Counted from the first letter of the stretch, positions 12,301 to 23,378 are shown. The stretch is 64,000 nucleotides of DNA from Reticulitermes lucifugus (GCA_026260175.1 JAKCWW010000061.1:35219-99218), one strand, 5' to 3'. Notes: generated by a model from the sequence alone, not told the origin. Program-made: numbers and translations.

Positions 12301-12454
12301 TTATTATTTACTTCACGTGCCAGTTCATATAACACAGAAGGGATCAGAGAATGGGTTTCCCTTTGAATGGCCAGATGTAACCCTATATCACATTTGCTGC
12401 AAGAAAGAAGTAGTATGTAAGGACGCTTGTCACGACAATCGACCAAAATCGCTT

Positions 12455-12558
12455 ACTCCTACTTAGTGCGGAGGTTAAGAATGGGTGGAGCTATACCTGT
12501 GCTCCCTCTATATGCCTTCATCGTGTGCAGAGGGACAAATCTGCCTTTACGTTTTACA
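12455..12558 (+). mobile_element. SINE family C, 3' fragment
   Basis: Only the tail half is present: GTGCGGAGGTTAAGAATGGG, TGGAGCTATACC, CTATATGCCTTCATCGTGTG and AGAGGGACAAATCTG. The tRNA-like head is missing, so this is 5' truncated. Confidence 0.75.
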
Positions 12559-12559
12559 T

Positions 12560-13375
12560 GATAATGCCTTGTGGTAAGAGAGATTTAGTTTTGTTAATAG
12601 AAACAGAACTTAAGCGTGACTTGGTGTAGCTATACTGCAGAAGGTTACCACAACGCCAGTCGCGCTTTGTATTTATAGTCAAAAGGTTTTTATCAGGGTT
12701 TTCCTTAACCTCTTTGTTATTCTACCGCATTATTTGGTGCCCACTGTCTGTGATGTAATGTATCAGCATCTTGCCTTTTGTATTGGACAGTCGAATAGAA
12801 AGAGAGGAACTCAGAAGTTCATGTTGTAATGGTTCACTGCTTTTCAAGTAGAACGATCTGCTTACACGTTGTGCAGAGCAAAATCTTTTGCATTTGTCCA
12901 GACGTAGGACAAAGGCCTGGAATGTAAGTGACTGCTGTTTCATTGCCGGCGAAGGGTAATATGGTAAGCAGGTTTGTTCTTGAGAAACAACACTCGTCAC
13001 TTTCATATTTCAAAAGTACAAGCTTTAACACGTGATAATAAGCGAATGAAATATAAATAATTGTTGTCTGAGTTAAAGTGCTGTACACGGTCACGTCTGA
13101 ATTGTGAAACCAGGTTCTGGTGACTTGTTCCGATGGGAGCGTGTGGTCTGCATACAAATCTCGTCCATTCGGCTGCTGCAAGAAAGGATGTTTATATCCT
13201 TACAAGTAACCTGGGAAAATAAATTCAACGATACACACTTGACAGGCTGACTTTTCTTTGATTGTAAACCTTTATCTTTTATTTCAGGACAAGCATTCAT
13301 GTGTCTTAAAAATACGCAGTTTATAATAAGTGTGACACTAGCCATTTCATGTTCCTGAAGCAAAAGTTTGAGCCA
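12560..13375. other. No recognisable gene
   Basis: Overlapping minus-strand frames of 90-115 codons lie here (12722-13363). They show no domain, no repeat match and no splice context, so I do not call them genes. Confidence 0.4.
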
Positions 13376-13379
13376 TTGA

Positions 13380-13815
13380 TGTAAAGGGGGCTGTCCATTT
13401 TCTAAAAGTTAGTTTCTTTAAGCAAAGTAAAGCTGCAGAGCTGTAACGTCAGGGTCCTTGATAGAAAGTAGGGCTACAGAAATTTAAGATGTTAGTGTGT
13501 TTCATGTAAAATAGGGCTGTAGTATTTCATCTGGTTTCTTACGGCAGCGCAGGATTGTCAGACTTTAAGTACCATATTTGGATCCTTGAGGTAACATAGA
13601 GATGTAGCATACAAAATGTAAGGAAATAACATGGTTGTTCATGTAAAGTAGAACCGCCAAGCTTCATACAGCTGGCTTCTTGTAAAGCAGGTCTGTACAG
13701 TTTAAAACCAAATAAGGGGCTCGTTTATGTAAAGTAGGGCTTTCCTGCTTCAAAAAGCGAGGACTTACAGTAAAGTGGAGTAGTAATATTTCACACAAGA
13801 GGAGATAATTTTAGC
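13380..13815. repeat. Degenerate minisatellite, about 43-bp unit, ten copies
   Basis: A TGTAAAGTAGGGCTGTAG-like block recurs at about 13380, 13421, 13462, 13505, 13542, 13590, 13642, 13681, 13728 and 13769, a mean spacing of about 43 bp. Between the blocks a CATACAGCTGGCTTCT-like segment also recurs. The units are strongly diverged, so the array is old or under little homogenisation. No open frame runs through it. Confidence 0.7.
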
Positions 13816-13840
13816 TTTCACAGGTCCCGACGTAAGATCT

Positions 13841-14023
13841 CCGTTCTTCTGGCAGGTGGCGTCGTGTCTCTGGATGATTGTTGCCCGACGTTTCGAGGCA
13901 GCGTATTGGTCTTATCTTAAAGGTTCAAACTGCCCTTAAATTTGAGACCACACCGTTGTCTCGAAACGTCGGACACCAGTCATCCAGTGACGTGGTGCCA
14001 CATCACAGAAGAACAGAGAACTC
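13841..14023. mobile_element. Foldback element with GAAACGTCGG hairpins
   Basis: Inverted arms (about 13841-13920 and 13935-14023), each with CGAAACGTCGG facing outward and a CGTTCTTCTG-type outer end. On the right arm GAGAC and GTCTC flank the loop as a stem II directly before GAAAC. It belongs to the same family as the foldback at 37631-37821, with which it shares the outer and inner blocks. Confidence 0.6.
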
Positions 14024-14029
14024 AACCGC

Positions 14030-15085
14030 ACGGCTACGAAAGCCTAAAAACTTGCATCTTACATGGTGGCTCATGTAATTAATTGAGATTTTATGTCGCA
14101 CAGTGCTATAGATAATAATTGTCATCAGACAAGCTGTGTGGTACTGATGTAACAATGCAGCTTTTGTACTGACACCCCGGCGTTCGTAGCCGGCCCTCAA
14201 GCACAAGCGTCGTGCTTCAACCTGCTTCCGTTTTAGCCTTGTAATGGTAACCGGTGGGCACAAAGTCTTCAGTCACATTTGGAGCCTTGTGTTCGGTAGG
14301 CGTGGAAGCGGAGTGACAGAAGGGTCATCTGATAACGTTTCATATACGTTTGTTCCGATTTTCACCTTAAGTTATGCTATTTCACCTTACGATATTTGAC
14401 TTCTTAAATTTGTCCTCTTTTTAGTGAACACTTTTGTTATTTTATACTTCAGCTACTCTGGAATACTTACTTTATGGAGTACCAAAATATTGTACGAAAT
14501 AGCTAGTTAGAGTGGTTAAATTTCTTCTCAGTTTATTCTTTATTTAAAACATTCAGTTGGTCTGTGGAATACATAAGCGTTCTCTCAGATAACGGAATTG
14601 CACTCTTGAACGGTGAAGGGTTACACTAGTATAAGTTGCCAGTCAGAACATATTTGCGCTGATTAAAGATTTTTCATTAGGCATCCCGAAAACCAAAAGA
14701 CTTACGCAGGAATTACATTTTTCTCTACAACTTCTGTTCGACACACTTTTCGCTGTGAAAACATTCAGCAAGTTGTGCTCACGAGATGAGCAGAAAGTCA
14801 TGTAGGTCTTCAAGTAAAATAGCCATTATTTTCGCCGTATTTTAAGCAAAATTAGAATATGTTAGCGAATTTTTTTACACTTCAGTATCAAATTCAACGA
14901 AAAGGCTGTAACGGTTCTTGATATATTTATTTCATACAGACAAGCGGACTGAGGGAGCGAATTTAATAGGCACTCCGCAGGGTTGCGAATTCCCGTAAAC
15001 ACGCAAAGGTGGAGTTGCCATTGTTCGCAACATTTACACAATTCTTTTCGTTCTTGCTGTAAGGAAAAACGTAGATTTAAAATAT
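14030..15085. other. No recognisable feature
   Basis: A minus-strand frame of 86 codons (14003-14263) reads through the foldback edge and matches nothing I know. The remainder is unique-looking AT-rich DNA. Confidence 0.4.
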
Positions 15086-15091
15086 CTGAGA

Positions 15092-15365
15092 CCAAAGTAC
15101 TGAGAAGAACACTTTGAACTAAGAGGAGGAAGTAAGTGGAGAATGAAGAAAATTACCAAATGAGGACGTTCGTATTTTTAGGGCACATTTGTCATAAAAT
15201 ATTAGGCGATGAAGTCAAGAAGGATGAATTAGGCGGGCTGCAAGGAGAAAGACACAGAAAATACTGGTCGCAACAGCTCAAGGTGAAGAACACTACGTAG
15301 GCGTAAACGGAAGGACAATATTAAGGTAGAAGAACTAGCATGTGAGGCTATTGGCTCTTTTCTGT
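15092..15365 (+). mobile_element. LINE C-terminal fragment
   Basis: Begins GTACTGAGAAGAACACTTTG (VLRRTL), then AGAGGAGGAAGTAAGTGG, and further right ATGAAGTCAAGAAGGATGAA (the IKSRRMR region) and GGCGTAAACGGAAGGACAAT (the RPRRRWEDN region). The order agrees with the copy at 16141. Frames are broken throughout. Confidence 0.6.
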
Positions 15366-16140
15366 GTCTGAGGGTATATACTGCGATCACGGAAATTCAC
15401 TTTTTGTTGCACGAGACACTGGGTATTGTGTGAGCACATGATTGAGGGACAGTGTATTAGCTTCTCTAGAAGGAATGTGCGCACGTAGTTAGTTGTAAAG
15501 TGTCTCGTATATCACGTTTTCGGTTTAGCATATGGCAGACAGCCAAAGATGAATCTATAGTACCCCTATCAGGGCGAGGATACTGTTTAAACAGCTCGAA
15601 TGTAGACACGTTTCAATAAAGCTGTGTGAACTGCGGGCTGCACAGTGACGTCTTTAGCTTTGGAGCGCACCGTGAGGATGTGCAATTCCTCTAATAAACG
15701 TTTCTTGTTAGTTTAGAGCTCGCTAAGAACTGTTTATAATTGTGTATCACATCGCAGATGCTTCTTTAATGTATTCCGCTTGCCTCCAACGTCAAGACGA
15801 AAGAGCACGATTTTTAAAGATAACTCTTAGTAGATTCAGAGTGTTGTATGCTTTTTTATTTAAAGATATTTTCCAAATTGCGTAGGTAAGAAGGTAGAAT
15901 TATTTGTGAATAATGAACTGAAAAGGATTTGGAAGGCAGCGATCGCCTTCTGTTTTAAAGAAATGTTGCAATATTTTTCAAAACGGACTGAAAAATTCCG
16001 TTAAAACGCGCCGTAGTTTTCAGCTGCCTCAAAAATATGAATGTCTTTCATCTATTCTTAAGACACTGACATTGAATTGGTGACATAGAAACTAGTGTGT
16101 CGGTATTCATAATTTATGCTATTATTCTTTATTGCAGTGT

Positions 16141-16590
16141 AGATGTTTGAGAATAGGGTGCTGAGGAAGATACTAGGGCTTAAATCGACGATATAACAGG
16201 GAACTGGGGGAGATGGCGTAATGGGATATTCCATATGTACTCCTCACCGAATATTATTCAGGTGATCAAATCAAGAAGAATGAGATGTCCGGAACATGTA
16301 GTACTTATGGGAGAGAGGAGAGGTACATGCAGGGTTTTGGCTGGGAAGCCTGAGTGAAGGATGCCTCTTGGAAGACCTGGGCGTATATGGAAGGATAATA
16401 GTAAAATGGATCTTAATTAAAGAGGATGGGAGACATGGACTAGATTGATCGGGCTCAGGATAGGGACAGGTGGCGGGCTTTTGTGAATGCGGTAATGAAA
16501 TTTCGGGTTTATAAAATGTGATAAATTTATTGACTAGCTGAGGAACTATTAGCTTCTCAAGAAGGGCTTTGCTTCATGGATGTTAACTGC
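16141..16590 (+). mobile_element. LINE C-terminal fragment, best copy
   Basis: Translation gives, in order but not in one frame, NRVLRKILGLK, SPNIIQVIKSRRMRCPEHV, VLAGKPE, PLGRPGRIWKDNSKMDL and AQDRDRWRAFVNAVMKFRV, then a stop and about 100 bp of 3' sequence with TAGCTGAGGAACTATTAGC and AAGAAGGGCTTTGC. This is the carboxyl end of a non-LTR retrotransposon ORF2, widespread in insects; the clade cannot be assigned without the reverse transcriptase. It is 5' truncated, with in-frame stops and at least one frame change, and is not mobile. About ten shorter relatives lie in this window. Confidence 0.8.
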
Positions 16591-16687
16591 GATCTCATAT
16601 TACGACGGTATTTCTATTTCAGACTGTATAGCGTCGTTGGCATTATATGGTGAGTGAAGAATCGGAAAGGATTTTGTAGGAAGTGGT

Positions 16688-16840
16688 CGTAGCTTAGCCT
16701 CACACTTGCCTGAAGGGAGTGAGGAAACCCACGCAAAACCTCAGTCAGGATAACTGGTGTCCCAGACGAGACTGGGACCGAGCCTCTCGTGAGTGCCAAT
16801 CGAGAACTTTATCGTTGAACCATTCTGCTCGCTTGTTAGT
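16688..16840 (-). mobile_element. SINE family E, tRNA-headed with conserved core
   Basis: On the minus strand a head with GGCACTCACGAGAGG and a B-box-like GCTCGGTCCCAGTC is followed by GGTTTTGCGTGGGTTTCC and CTTCAGGCAAGTG. The last two blocks resemble the shared central domain of some insect SINEs (gtgGTTTCCC...CAGGCAAATGC). Only one copy was seen. A 68-codon frame across it is a known type of spurious translation of such SINEs. Confidence 0.55.
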
Positions 16841-17164
16841 TCATTTATTTGAAATTCATACAATATGTTCAGGCCTAAACATGTGTATGTGCGTGTGTGA
16901 ACATACAAACAACACCATATATTAAGAGTTATATATTTTAGGCCATCACAATACAGCGTGTTAGGTTTCGTATCAATTAACCGAGCCTGACGTAGCATAA
17001 AACGGAATTATACGCATGAATGTAAGCAAGACAGCTTAATACAATTGTTAATTTATTTGACTAATTTCAGATTATTATCCACCTAGACACACAAAATATG
17101 GCGTAGTAATAGTAATCAGCAAATAACAGCGAGAGAATATAAGGATAAAATAAATCTGCAGTAA

Positions 17165-17346
17165 CATTACTTCGATTCCTGACAGAGGCAAGTCTTCTCT
17201 CTTTTCCAAAACGCCCAGCGTGGCTCAGGGGCCCACCTAGCCACCTATTCAGTGGATACCGGGGTTCTTTTCAGGGGGAAAAGCGACCGGGGTGTGAAGT
17301 TGGTCACTAACCTACACCTAGTGCCGAGATTAAGAATGGGTAGGAC

Positions 17347-17399
<53 letters not shown>

Positions 17400-17480
17400 A
17401 CACCGCTCTATACCTTCATGGCATGAACGATGAAAACTTTACATTTAACTCTTACAACATTAACGTGCCACGTAATAAAC
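17165..17480 (+). mobile_element. SINE family C with internal TA/TG microsatellite
   Basis: Starts near GATTCCTGACAGAGGCAAG and runs through GGGCCCACCTAGCC, CAGTGGATACCGGG, AGCGACCGGGGTGTGAAG and GATTAAGAATGGGTAGGAC. It is then interrupted by (TA)n(TG)n at 17346-17398 and resumes with CTATACCTTCATGGCATGA. The microsatellite has grown within the TGGAGCTGTA...CTCCA segment of the family. Confidence 0.85.
17346..17398. repeat. (TA)n(TG)n microsatellite
   Basis: About eight TA units followed by about seventeen TG units, inside the SINE C copy. Confidence 0.95.
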
Positions 17481-18183
17481 GGAAAGTGATGAAGTGAAAT
17501 AGTATGTAATTAACAATTGAACCAATCTGAGAACATTTTTTTTTGGTTAGAAGTTTTCAAAGCGTTTTAAATATTTAACATGAAGTTTTAATAATTTTTT
17601 TACAGACTCTGTTTCTTTTGTTCCTGTTTATGCCTAACTTTCACCTGTTCGTGTCACCCAATATTCTCAAAATACTGGATATGATCTTACTGACGTGTGG
17701 TGTTATAGCAGGTTCTACTGAGCGAAAAGAAACTACATGTGTCCGGACTTGGGGCCATTTATATTCTTATTATCATACAGAAAAACTTAAAGGGGATGAG
17801 AATGAAATAACGGCTTAGAATGTGACAAATTTATATATCTTTTTTCGAGTGGATTATGAGAATTTTACTGCTGTGCGTTACGCACTTGTTTTGTTTATGT
17901 GCACCGTCCATTTAGGGCAATGTGGGTTTCGTGTTCGCATGGTAGCAAATTCGTGTCATGAAAGTTATACGTAAATCATAAGTACACTCGTGATACGGAG
18001 TAAGAATAAGCTGTATAAAGAAACGTAAAATGTGCCACAAACTTCGTGTTTCACTACTTCACGGAGCGTATCCTGAGAGATTGTGTGATAAACGGCCAGA
18101 GTATAAAACAGTGGATTTCATTATAAGTTGCAGCATAATGTCGAAAGACTGTCCACAATATACTTCTGCTTAGCGCAGCAGCA

Positions 18184-18220
<37 letters not shown>
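18184..18220. repeat. (TAA)n microsatellite
   Basis: Twelve TAA units abutting the left edge of a LINE fragment. In the LINE frame they read as successive stops, so they are not part of its coding sequence. Confidence 0.95.
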
Positions 18221-18221
<1 letters not shown>

Positions 18222-18680
18222 TTCTCGAACGATCCATAACAATAGACCGGAGAGAGCTGTACTTGCCAAAAGTATCAGAAAAGCATACTTAATAGATGCA
18301 GCAGTTCCCAACAGTCACAACCTTCACAGCGCCATCACCGAGAAGCTCCAGAAGTATACAGAGTTGAAAGAAGAGCTAATAAAAATATGGCAACAGAAAA
18401 CGGCCTATATAATACCATTAGCACTATCTACAACGGAAAGTATCCCAAACAAATTACGCGAAAGTTTGGAACTGCTCAATCTCCGCCCTGATCTATATAC
18501 TATATTGCAGAAAGCAGTAATACTTAATACTTTCCGTATAGTTAGGAAGTTTTTGACAGAGTAGTGAATAAGAAATGCTTGGACAGTGGGATCCGTAATC
18601 TTTGAGAACCAGCTAAACTGCTGTGAAGTGAGGAAATTGGATAATAATAGTAATAAAAATAGTAATAACAATAATAGCAA
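18221..18680 (+). mobile_element. LINE ORF C-terminus with 3' tail, second family
   Basis: One open frame from 18220 to the stop at 18562-18564 reads TIHNNRPERAVLAK, then LIDAAVPNSHNL, KLQKYTELKEELIKIWQ, and ends LQKAVILNTFRIVRKFLTE. This is the characteristic C-terminal domain of a non-LTR retrotransposon abundant in insects; the IDxAVPNSHNL and KYTELKEE motifs are diagnostic in my recollection. A 3' region of about 80 bp follows and ends in an AT-rich AATAGTAAT tail. The frame is intact over 115 codons but severely 5' truncated. It is distinct from the AQDRDRW LINE. Confidence 0.8.
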
Positions 18681-19072
18681 AACTTTAGCTAATAAAACAA
18701 GAGGGACACCTTGCGTGGGTTGATAAGCGTAATACGAAAATAAATCTTACAAAAAATCCTGAACGGACGAGCGTGGAATTTTTTGAAAAGTTGAGAGACT
18801 TTACACATAGGATTCTAAATCTCCACACGCCGCTTCTATGAATTCAAATATTTATATTATCTGCAAGCTTACTTCTTACTACTGATATGATTCGGCATAC
18901 AAGATATACAGCTACACCCCAACTGCTAATATATATGTATATATACATGTTTGTAACTCTAAACATTGATATATTTTTTACACTTGCCCGTAGAATTAAA
19001 TTAGTGTAAAGACTGAGATCTCAACGTAGCAAAATTGCAGCTGTAAATTTTACTTGTTATCTTCTTGTATAT

Positions 19073-19116
19073 ACAGTCCGAAGATGGCTGTCTGATTAGC
19101 CGAAACATGTAGCTGT
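19073..19116 (+). ncRNA. Hammerhead-ribozyme-like motif 3
   Basis: Stem I ACAGU (19073-19077) with GCUGU (19112-19116), five pairs including one G-U. Box CCGAAGA (one change from CUGAAGA), an extra U, stem II GGCU/AGCC with an eight-base loop, GAAAC, self-complementary ACAUGU, then A at 19111 as the cleavage position. Solitary here; another GAAACATGTAGCTGT lies inverted near 20139. Confidence 0.5.
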
Positions 19117-19554
19117 TTTTACGTATAAATAACATATGTTGTGTTTGACGGAGTGACACAGCTTCTCAAGTGCCCCAGTTTGTAGGTGTAGTTGTTTTCG
19201 ACGACAAACTGCCGAGAACGTCGGTAAATAAGCCATAAGTAAAATGGTTGGCTTAAGTCAAACTTGCGACCGATGGCATTAATAATTAACACGGTTTATA
19301 TACTTCACGCTTTGCTTATAATTTCTTGTTTACACAGCAGTAAAATTATAAACCACATATTGGCCCTTGAGGTGATTTATGTACTATTCTGTACCTGTAA
19401 TATACCGTTGTAGTGGAGTGTAGGTTTGCTGTAAACCAGAAAATTAACACTGCTTGTATATGAATGCAATCATTGATGGATTAAATGCTTTTGAAAACGT
19501 TAATACTCTTCAGTCATGCTTGTTGAACACACTTCATGTAACTACACGAGTGCG

Positions 19555-19815
19555 TGATATGAGCGGCATACGTAGTGAGAATGGGATGAATGATAACTGT
19601 GTGCAGAATTGCAATGGGAAAGCCTGAAGTAAAGAGTCCACTTCGGAGGCATAGGTGCAGATGAAAGTATGATATTAAAATACATCTTCAAGCAGTGGAT
19701 TGTAATTGTGTCGAATGAATTGATCTGGCTTATCGTAGGATTAAACGACGGTCTGTTGTGAGTCTGAGAAGTAATTAATTTGCAGTGAGCGACTGTCAGT
19801 TTCTAACGAAGCATT
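19555..19815 (+). mobile_element. LINE C-terminal fragment
   Basis: AATGGGAAAGCCTGAAGTAA (GKPE), CCACTTCGGAGGCATAGGTG (PLRRPRCRW), ATGATATTAAAATA (DNIKM) and GAATTGATCTGGCTTA (WIDLA) appear in LINE order. Right of this, GACTGTCAGTTTCTAACGAA matches the 3' region. Decayed and 5' truncated. Confidence 0.65.
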
Positions 19816-20138
19816 TTGCCGTAAGGAGCCAGTTACTTACTCGTATAAAATCACATTTTTTGAATGACCTATTTGGTTACGATTGGGAGATGATTTACAT
19901 CTGGTTTAGGTTGTCTCGTACTAAAATTTTTTTTCAAAATAGAATAGTGGTACAAAACAGAAAATACTGTAATTCGTTTTATGATTATTAAATAAAACAC
20001 CTTGAAACGAGGATAGTTAAACTGACATAAATTTAGTGGGGAATATCATCAAGACGTTTCAATAAAATCGGTTTCTTAGTATAAACTCATTTAGACCTTT
20101 CACGCCCTGTGCATGTGCATAAACTTGCTTCCTCACAG

Positions 20139-20185
20139 CTACATGTTTCGACGTATTTAATTTCTTTGATGGCAGTATTACAATT
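20139..20185 (-). repeat. Degraded hammerhead-like hairpin
   Basis: Minus strand has CGAAACATGTAGCTGTG, the same 3' half as motif 3 at 19101-19116. The upstream CUGANGA box is not recognisable (ACTGCCATCAAAG). Treated as a decayed relative. Confidence 0.35.
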
Positions 20186-20194
20186 GCACAAGTT

Positions 20195-20480
20195 GTGTAA
20201 AGTTGTTTCTGCTCACTCAATGAAGGCATATGGGGGATTGGAGTTATATATCCACTCATTCTTAACCTCGTCACTAGATAGAGATGCGTGGTCAGCTTCA
20301 CGCCCCGGCCGCTTTAATCCCGAGGAAAGAGCACCTTGTACTAATTTAACAGGAAGCTGAGTTGCCCTGAGAACCGGTATAGACCTTCCGGAGAAGAGAG
20401 AAAAATCTCTCGTTCCTGCCTGGAATCGAACCACAGTTTTTCGTAATCCAGCCAGTAGCGAGTCACTATACCGAATACAA
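20195..20480 (-). mobile_element. SINE family C, near full length
   Basis: Minus-strand head GGTATAGTGACTCGCTAC (A-box-like) and GTGGTTCGATTCCAGG (B-box), then body blocks ending in the plus-strand ATTCTTAACCTCGTCACTAG and CAATGAAGGCATATGGG. It serves as the reference for the broken copy at 28196. Confidence 0.85.
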
Positions 20481-20574
20481 TATGCCACACTGCACAAGTT
20501 GTATAATGCCGAATGAAATGGGAAGGTGATTATGAAATTGGAGTACGAGTATATGCAGTTGCGGAATGAGGCGG

Positions 20575-20710
20575 CAATAGTGTGTCGCAAGTTGTGGGCA
20601 TGCGCAAGAGGAGACTGAGAAAAGCCGGTAATCCAGCCTGTATTCAAACCAGATACCATCAGAATACAGGTCTGGATCGCCACCGCTATACTCATTTGCC
20701 GGATCTTATG
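20575..20710 (-). mobile_element. Possible tRNA-derived SINE fragment
   Basis: Minus strand shows GAGTATAGCGGTGGCGATCC, which resembles an A-box, then TCTGGTTTGAATACAGG, a good B-box, then GGATTACCGGC. Spacing is close to a tRNA. The body does not match families A-C; family uncertain. Confidence 0.45.
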
Positions 20711-20714
20711 ATCG

Positions 20715-22125
20715 ATGTGATGTACGCCTACATATTAATTTATGTTCTATGTTATTATTTTTATTTTAATTCAGCGCAAGTTACATGTATGTCTAGAAGG
20801 GTGACTTGTTAAAATTAGTTAAAATTAATTAGCAGGAGGTAAAATTGGATACATTTGAGCTTTTAACGGTGAAACCTGTCGCGTGTTACCGGTATAGAAT
20901 ACTTCGCTCCAAAGTATAGAACGCAATAGGGTTTATGAATAGACGCATTCAGCGTAACCGGAGCTGACGAAAGGAAGTACTGAACCTATGAGGTATTCTG
21001 CCTGGCTGTTGACTGCTCTGAGCAGTTAAACAGTTACCTTCAATGCTAAAGAAAGCAAATCTTTGATACCTGTTTTCTGTAGACATGTTTCTTTTTAAAC
21101 GAAGAAAGAAGTTGGCAGAAGTGTCGCATGTCTGTATCGTATAAACATGGTCGAAGGATTATTTCTGTATAGCATTGATAAGCAAAGGTAATGAATCTCT
21201 TTTCGACGTATATAACTTTAGACAGTTTTATGACTTTGTGTTTTGATATTTGATTTAAAAGCGTGGAACCTGTTTCAAAAAATGAAAGTTTTAATTTATG
21301 GCTCGGTTCCCCCACACAAGATTTTCCCTTTGAGCCAACACACTGACTGGCAAGCCTATTCCCCAACACCGGACAAATTATTCACATAATATTCATTAGG
21401 AATTGTTGGGCAGCTGTACGACGCATGCCTCTGCATTATTCTTCAGTACGCTTTAACTAAGATCAGTTTGCTGCAAATCTGCATGGGGAAGATCCCGTAC
21501 GATGGAACTGGATTAGGTCTGCTTTTGTTCCTGATCCTCGTGGGCTGTGTTGCGCTCACAATGTACATCAGTTAGATTTACTGATTTGTCTCTCGAACTC
21601 GTGGTTCAGTAACGACCATCTCGGTTTGCGACTAAGACTATATACTGTCGGCACTGTGTGATATGGCAGGCAATAACGCTGAGGATTTGTATGGATATGG
21701 TTCCTAAAATGGTTTTAAGACGAATATGTGCTTAGATAAGGTCTCAGCTTCCAACCGCAAGAGACATGCACTGTTTATTAATGGAGAGAGCTGTGTAATG
21801 AAGGAGTTTCGAGAAGAACTGAAGGCCTATTTTCCTATTTCTTAAAGTTCTAGACCAGCATGTGTTAATATTATGAATGCTGGTTTATTTTATTTTTCTG
21901 AACGTATTACTGAAGTACACATTTCTTGAATACAACCTACAAGCTTCGCATCGTCGTCGTGACCGTAATTATTGGACTAGTAACTTCATTTTATATAAAG
22001 TATATAGGCAAGTTTATGATCTTTCTTTGTACCAAATTTAACGCATCGAGCTCAAATACTTCATTAGTAATGCTGCCAAAAGAAAAACTTGGCATTTTAC
22101 AAACGGTTTACAAACAAGGTTACAT
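20715..22125. other. No recognisable feature
   Basis: AT-rich unique-looking DNA. Minus-strand frame 21046-21369 (107 codons) has no recognisable domain or context. Confidence 0.45.
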
Positions 22126-22141
22126 ATATTTCCAAGATATC

Positions 22142-22394
22142 CTTTTTTATCTCATGGCTCGACAGCCCTAGTGGGCTTAGGCCTCTAGGAGGTTCCTCAA
22201 TCACACTTAGACACACCACAGTCGGTGGGACTCCTCCGGACGAGGGATCGGCCCGTCGCAGATACCTCTACCTGACAACAAACGACGATGACAAGAGACA
22301 GATATCCATGCCCCCGGCGGGATTCGAACCCGCAATCCAAACAAGTGAGAGACAGCAGACCCACGCCTTAGACCGCGCGGCCACTGGGATCGGC
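22142..22394 (-). mobile_element. SINE family A with target-site duplication
   Basis: Minus-strand head CCGATCCCAGTGGCCGCGCG, B-box GGGTTCGAATCCCGCCGG, then GGCATGGATATCTGTC and a 3' region ending CTGTCGAGCCATGAG plus A tail (T run at left on the plus strand). Flanks TTCCAAGATATC (22130-22141) and TTCCAAGCTATC (22395-22406) differ at one of twelve positions, giving exact element borders. Confidence 0.9.
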
Positions 22395-23099
22395 TTCCAA
22401 GCTATCTTATCGTAAATAATTTCAGTACCGTTAAGAGTAATTGGCGTCAGTGTTGGTCCCGCTCCACAGTTTCACTCATCCGGCATGTTGGTACTACTGA
22501 TTGTAGGAAATTAGAAAGTACGGCTTGGGATGTCTGCCAGTTGCATAAAGTTCATACGAGTATACAGTTTCGTGAAAATCGTTCAGCGGCTTCAGAAATT
22601 GACATAAGAACACACACACGCCTACTTCTTTCCTTTTTCGGAAGGACAGTAAGCTAAAAATGTCCAACATGCTTGCGTTGTGAGAAGATAAAATAACTTC
22701 AGGAAGAAAAGTTCTCCTTAATAATCTTGTAGGCGCTCAACTGTTCAATAAACACCCGCCTTATGTGGACCGTGTTCAAAACAAACTCCACCGAACGCCA
22801 TCCAGACATTTAAGTTTCCGTTTCCTAAGTGGTCAGTTTCAAATTTTCTGAATGCCATTTTGTGTGCATTTTTCATCTTCCATGTTTACGCTACATGCAC
22901 TGCTTAGCCACTGTAAGTGTACCGGCGCCAGTACTGTCAGAGTACCACGTCTGTCACTTGACACATTATCATCCACATGTGTTCATTTCGGACAGACACA
23001 CTACTTGGTCTTACATCAAAATATAGAAGCTTAGGTGGCCTTTATTCTTGAAATGATGTTATGATGACAGTGATAATGATGATAGTAATGCGATGATAA

Positions 23100-23250
23100 T
23101 ACAAACACACATGCGCGCACACACACACACACACACATGCACACACATAGGCCTTTAAACACACACATATATATATGTATATATGTGTGTGTGTGTGTGT
23201 TGTGTATGTGTGTCTGCCTCTGTTTGTGCCTGTGTGTGTGTATTTGTAAC
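23100..23250. repeat. CA-rich tract facing a TG-rich tract
   Basis: A left half of CA repeats (23103-23167) is followed by TATATATATG and a right half of TG repeats (23180-23250). The halves are inverse complements, so the stretch can fold on itself. Confidence 0.85.
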
Positions 23251-23298
23251 GGACCACAATTCATGATTCACGGGATTTCGTTGTTGAGGAAACAGGCA

Positions 23299-23378
23299 AT
23301 AATAATAATAATTCAATTCAATTCAATTCAATTCAATTCTGGTTTATTATTAATAATAATAATAATAATAATAATAAT
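23299..23378. repeat. Compound (AAT)n-(ATTCA)n-(TAA)n microsatellite
   Basis: AAT units, then six ATTCA pentamers (about 23311-23339), then GGTTTATTATT and nine further AAT units. Confidence 0.95.

Noticed and set aside
12722-13363. Cluster of overlapping minus-strand frames of 90-115 codons
   Set aside because: No shared frame, domain, codon bias or splice context; consistent with chance.
14003-14263. 86-codon minus-strand frame with ARRLCLRAGYERRG
   Set aside because: It overlaps the foldback edge and matches no family I know; no supporting context.
20213-20695. 160-codon minus-strand frame
   Set aside because: It spans a SINE C copy and a neighbouring tRNA-like fragment; the DHASLSSDEVKNEW part is SINE-derived.
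22089-22415. 108-codon frame with a PPAGFEPAI motif
   Set aside because: It is a translation of SINE family A, a familiar source of spurious predicted proteins.
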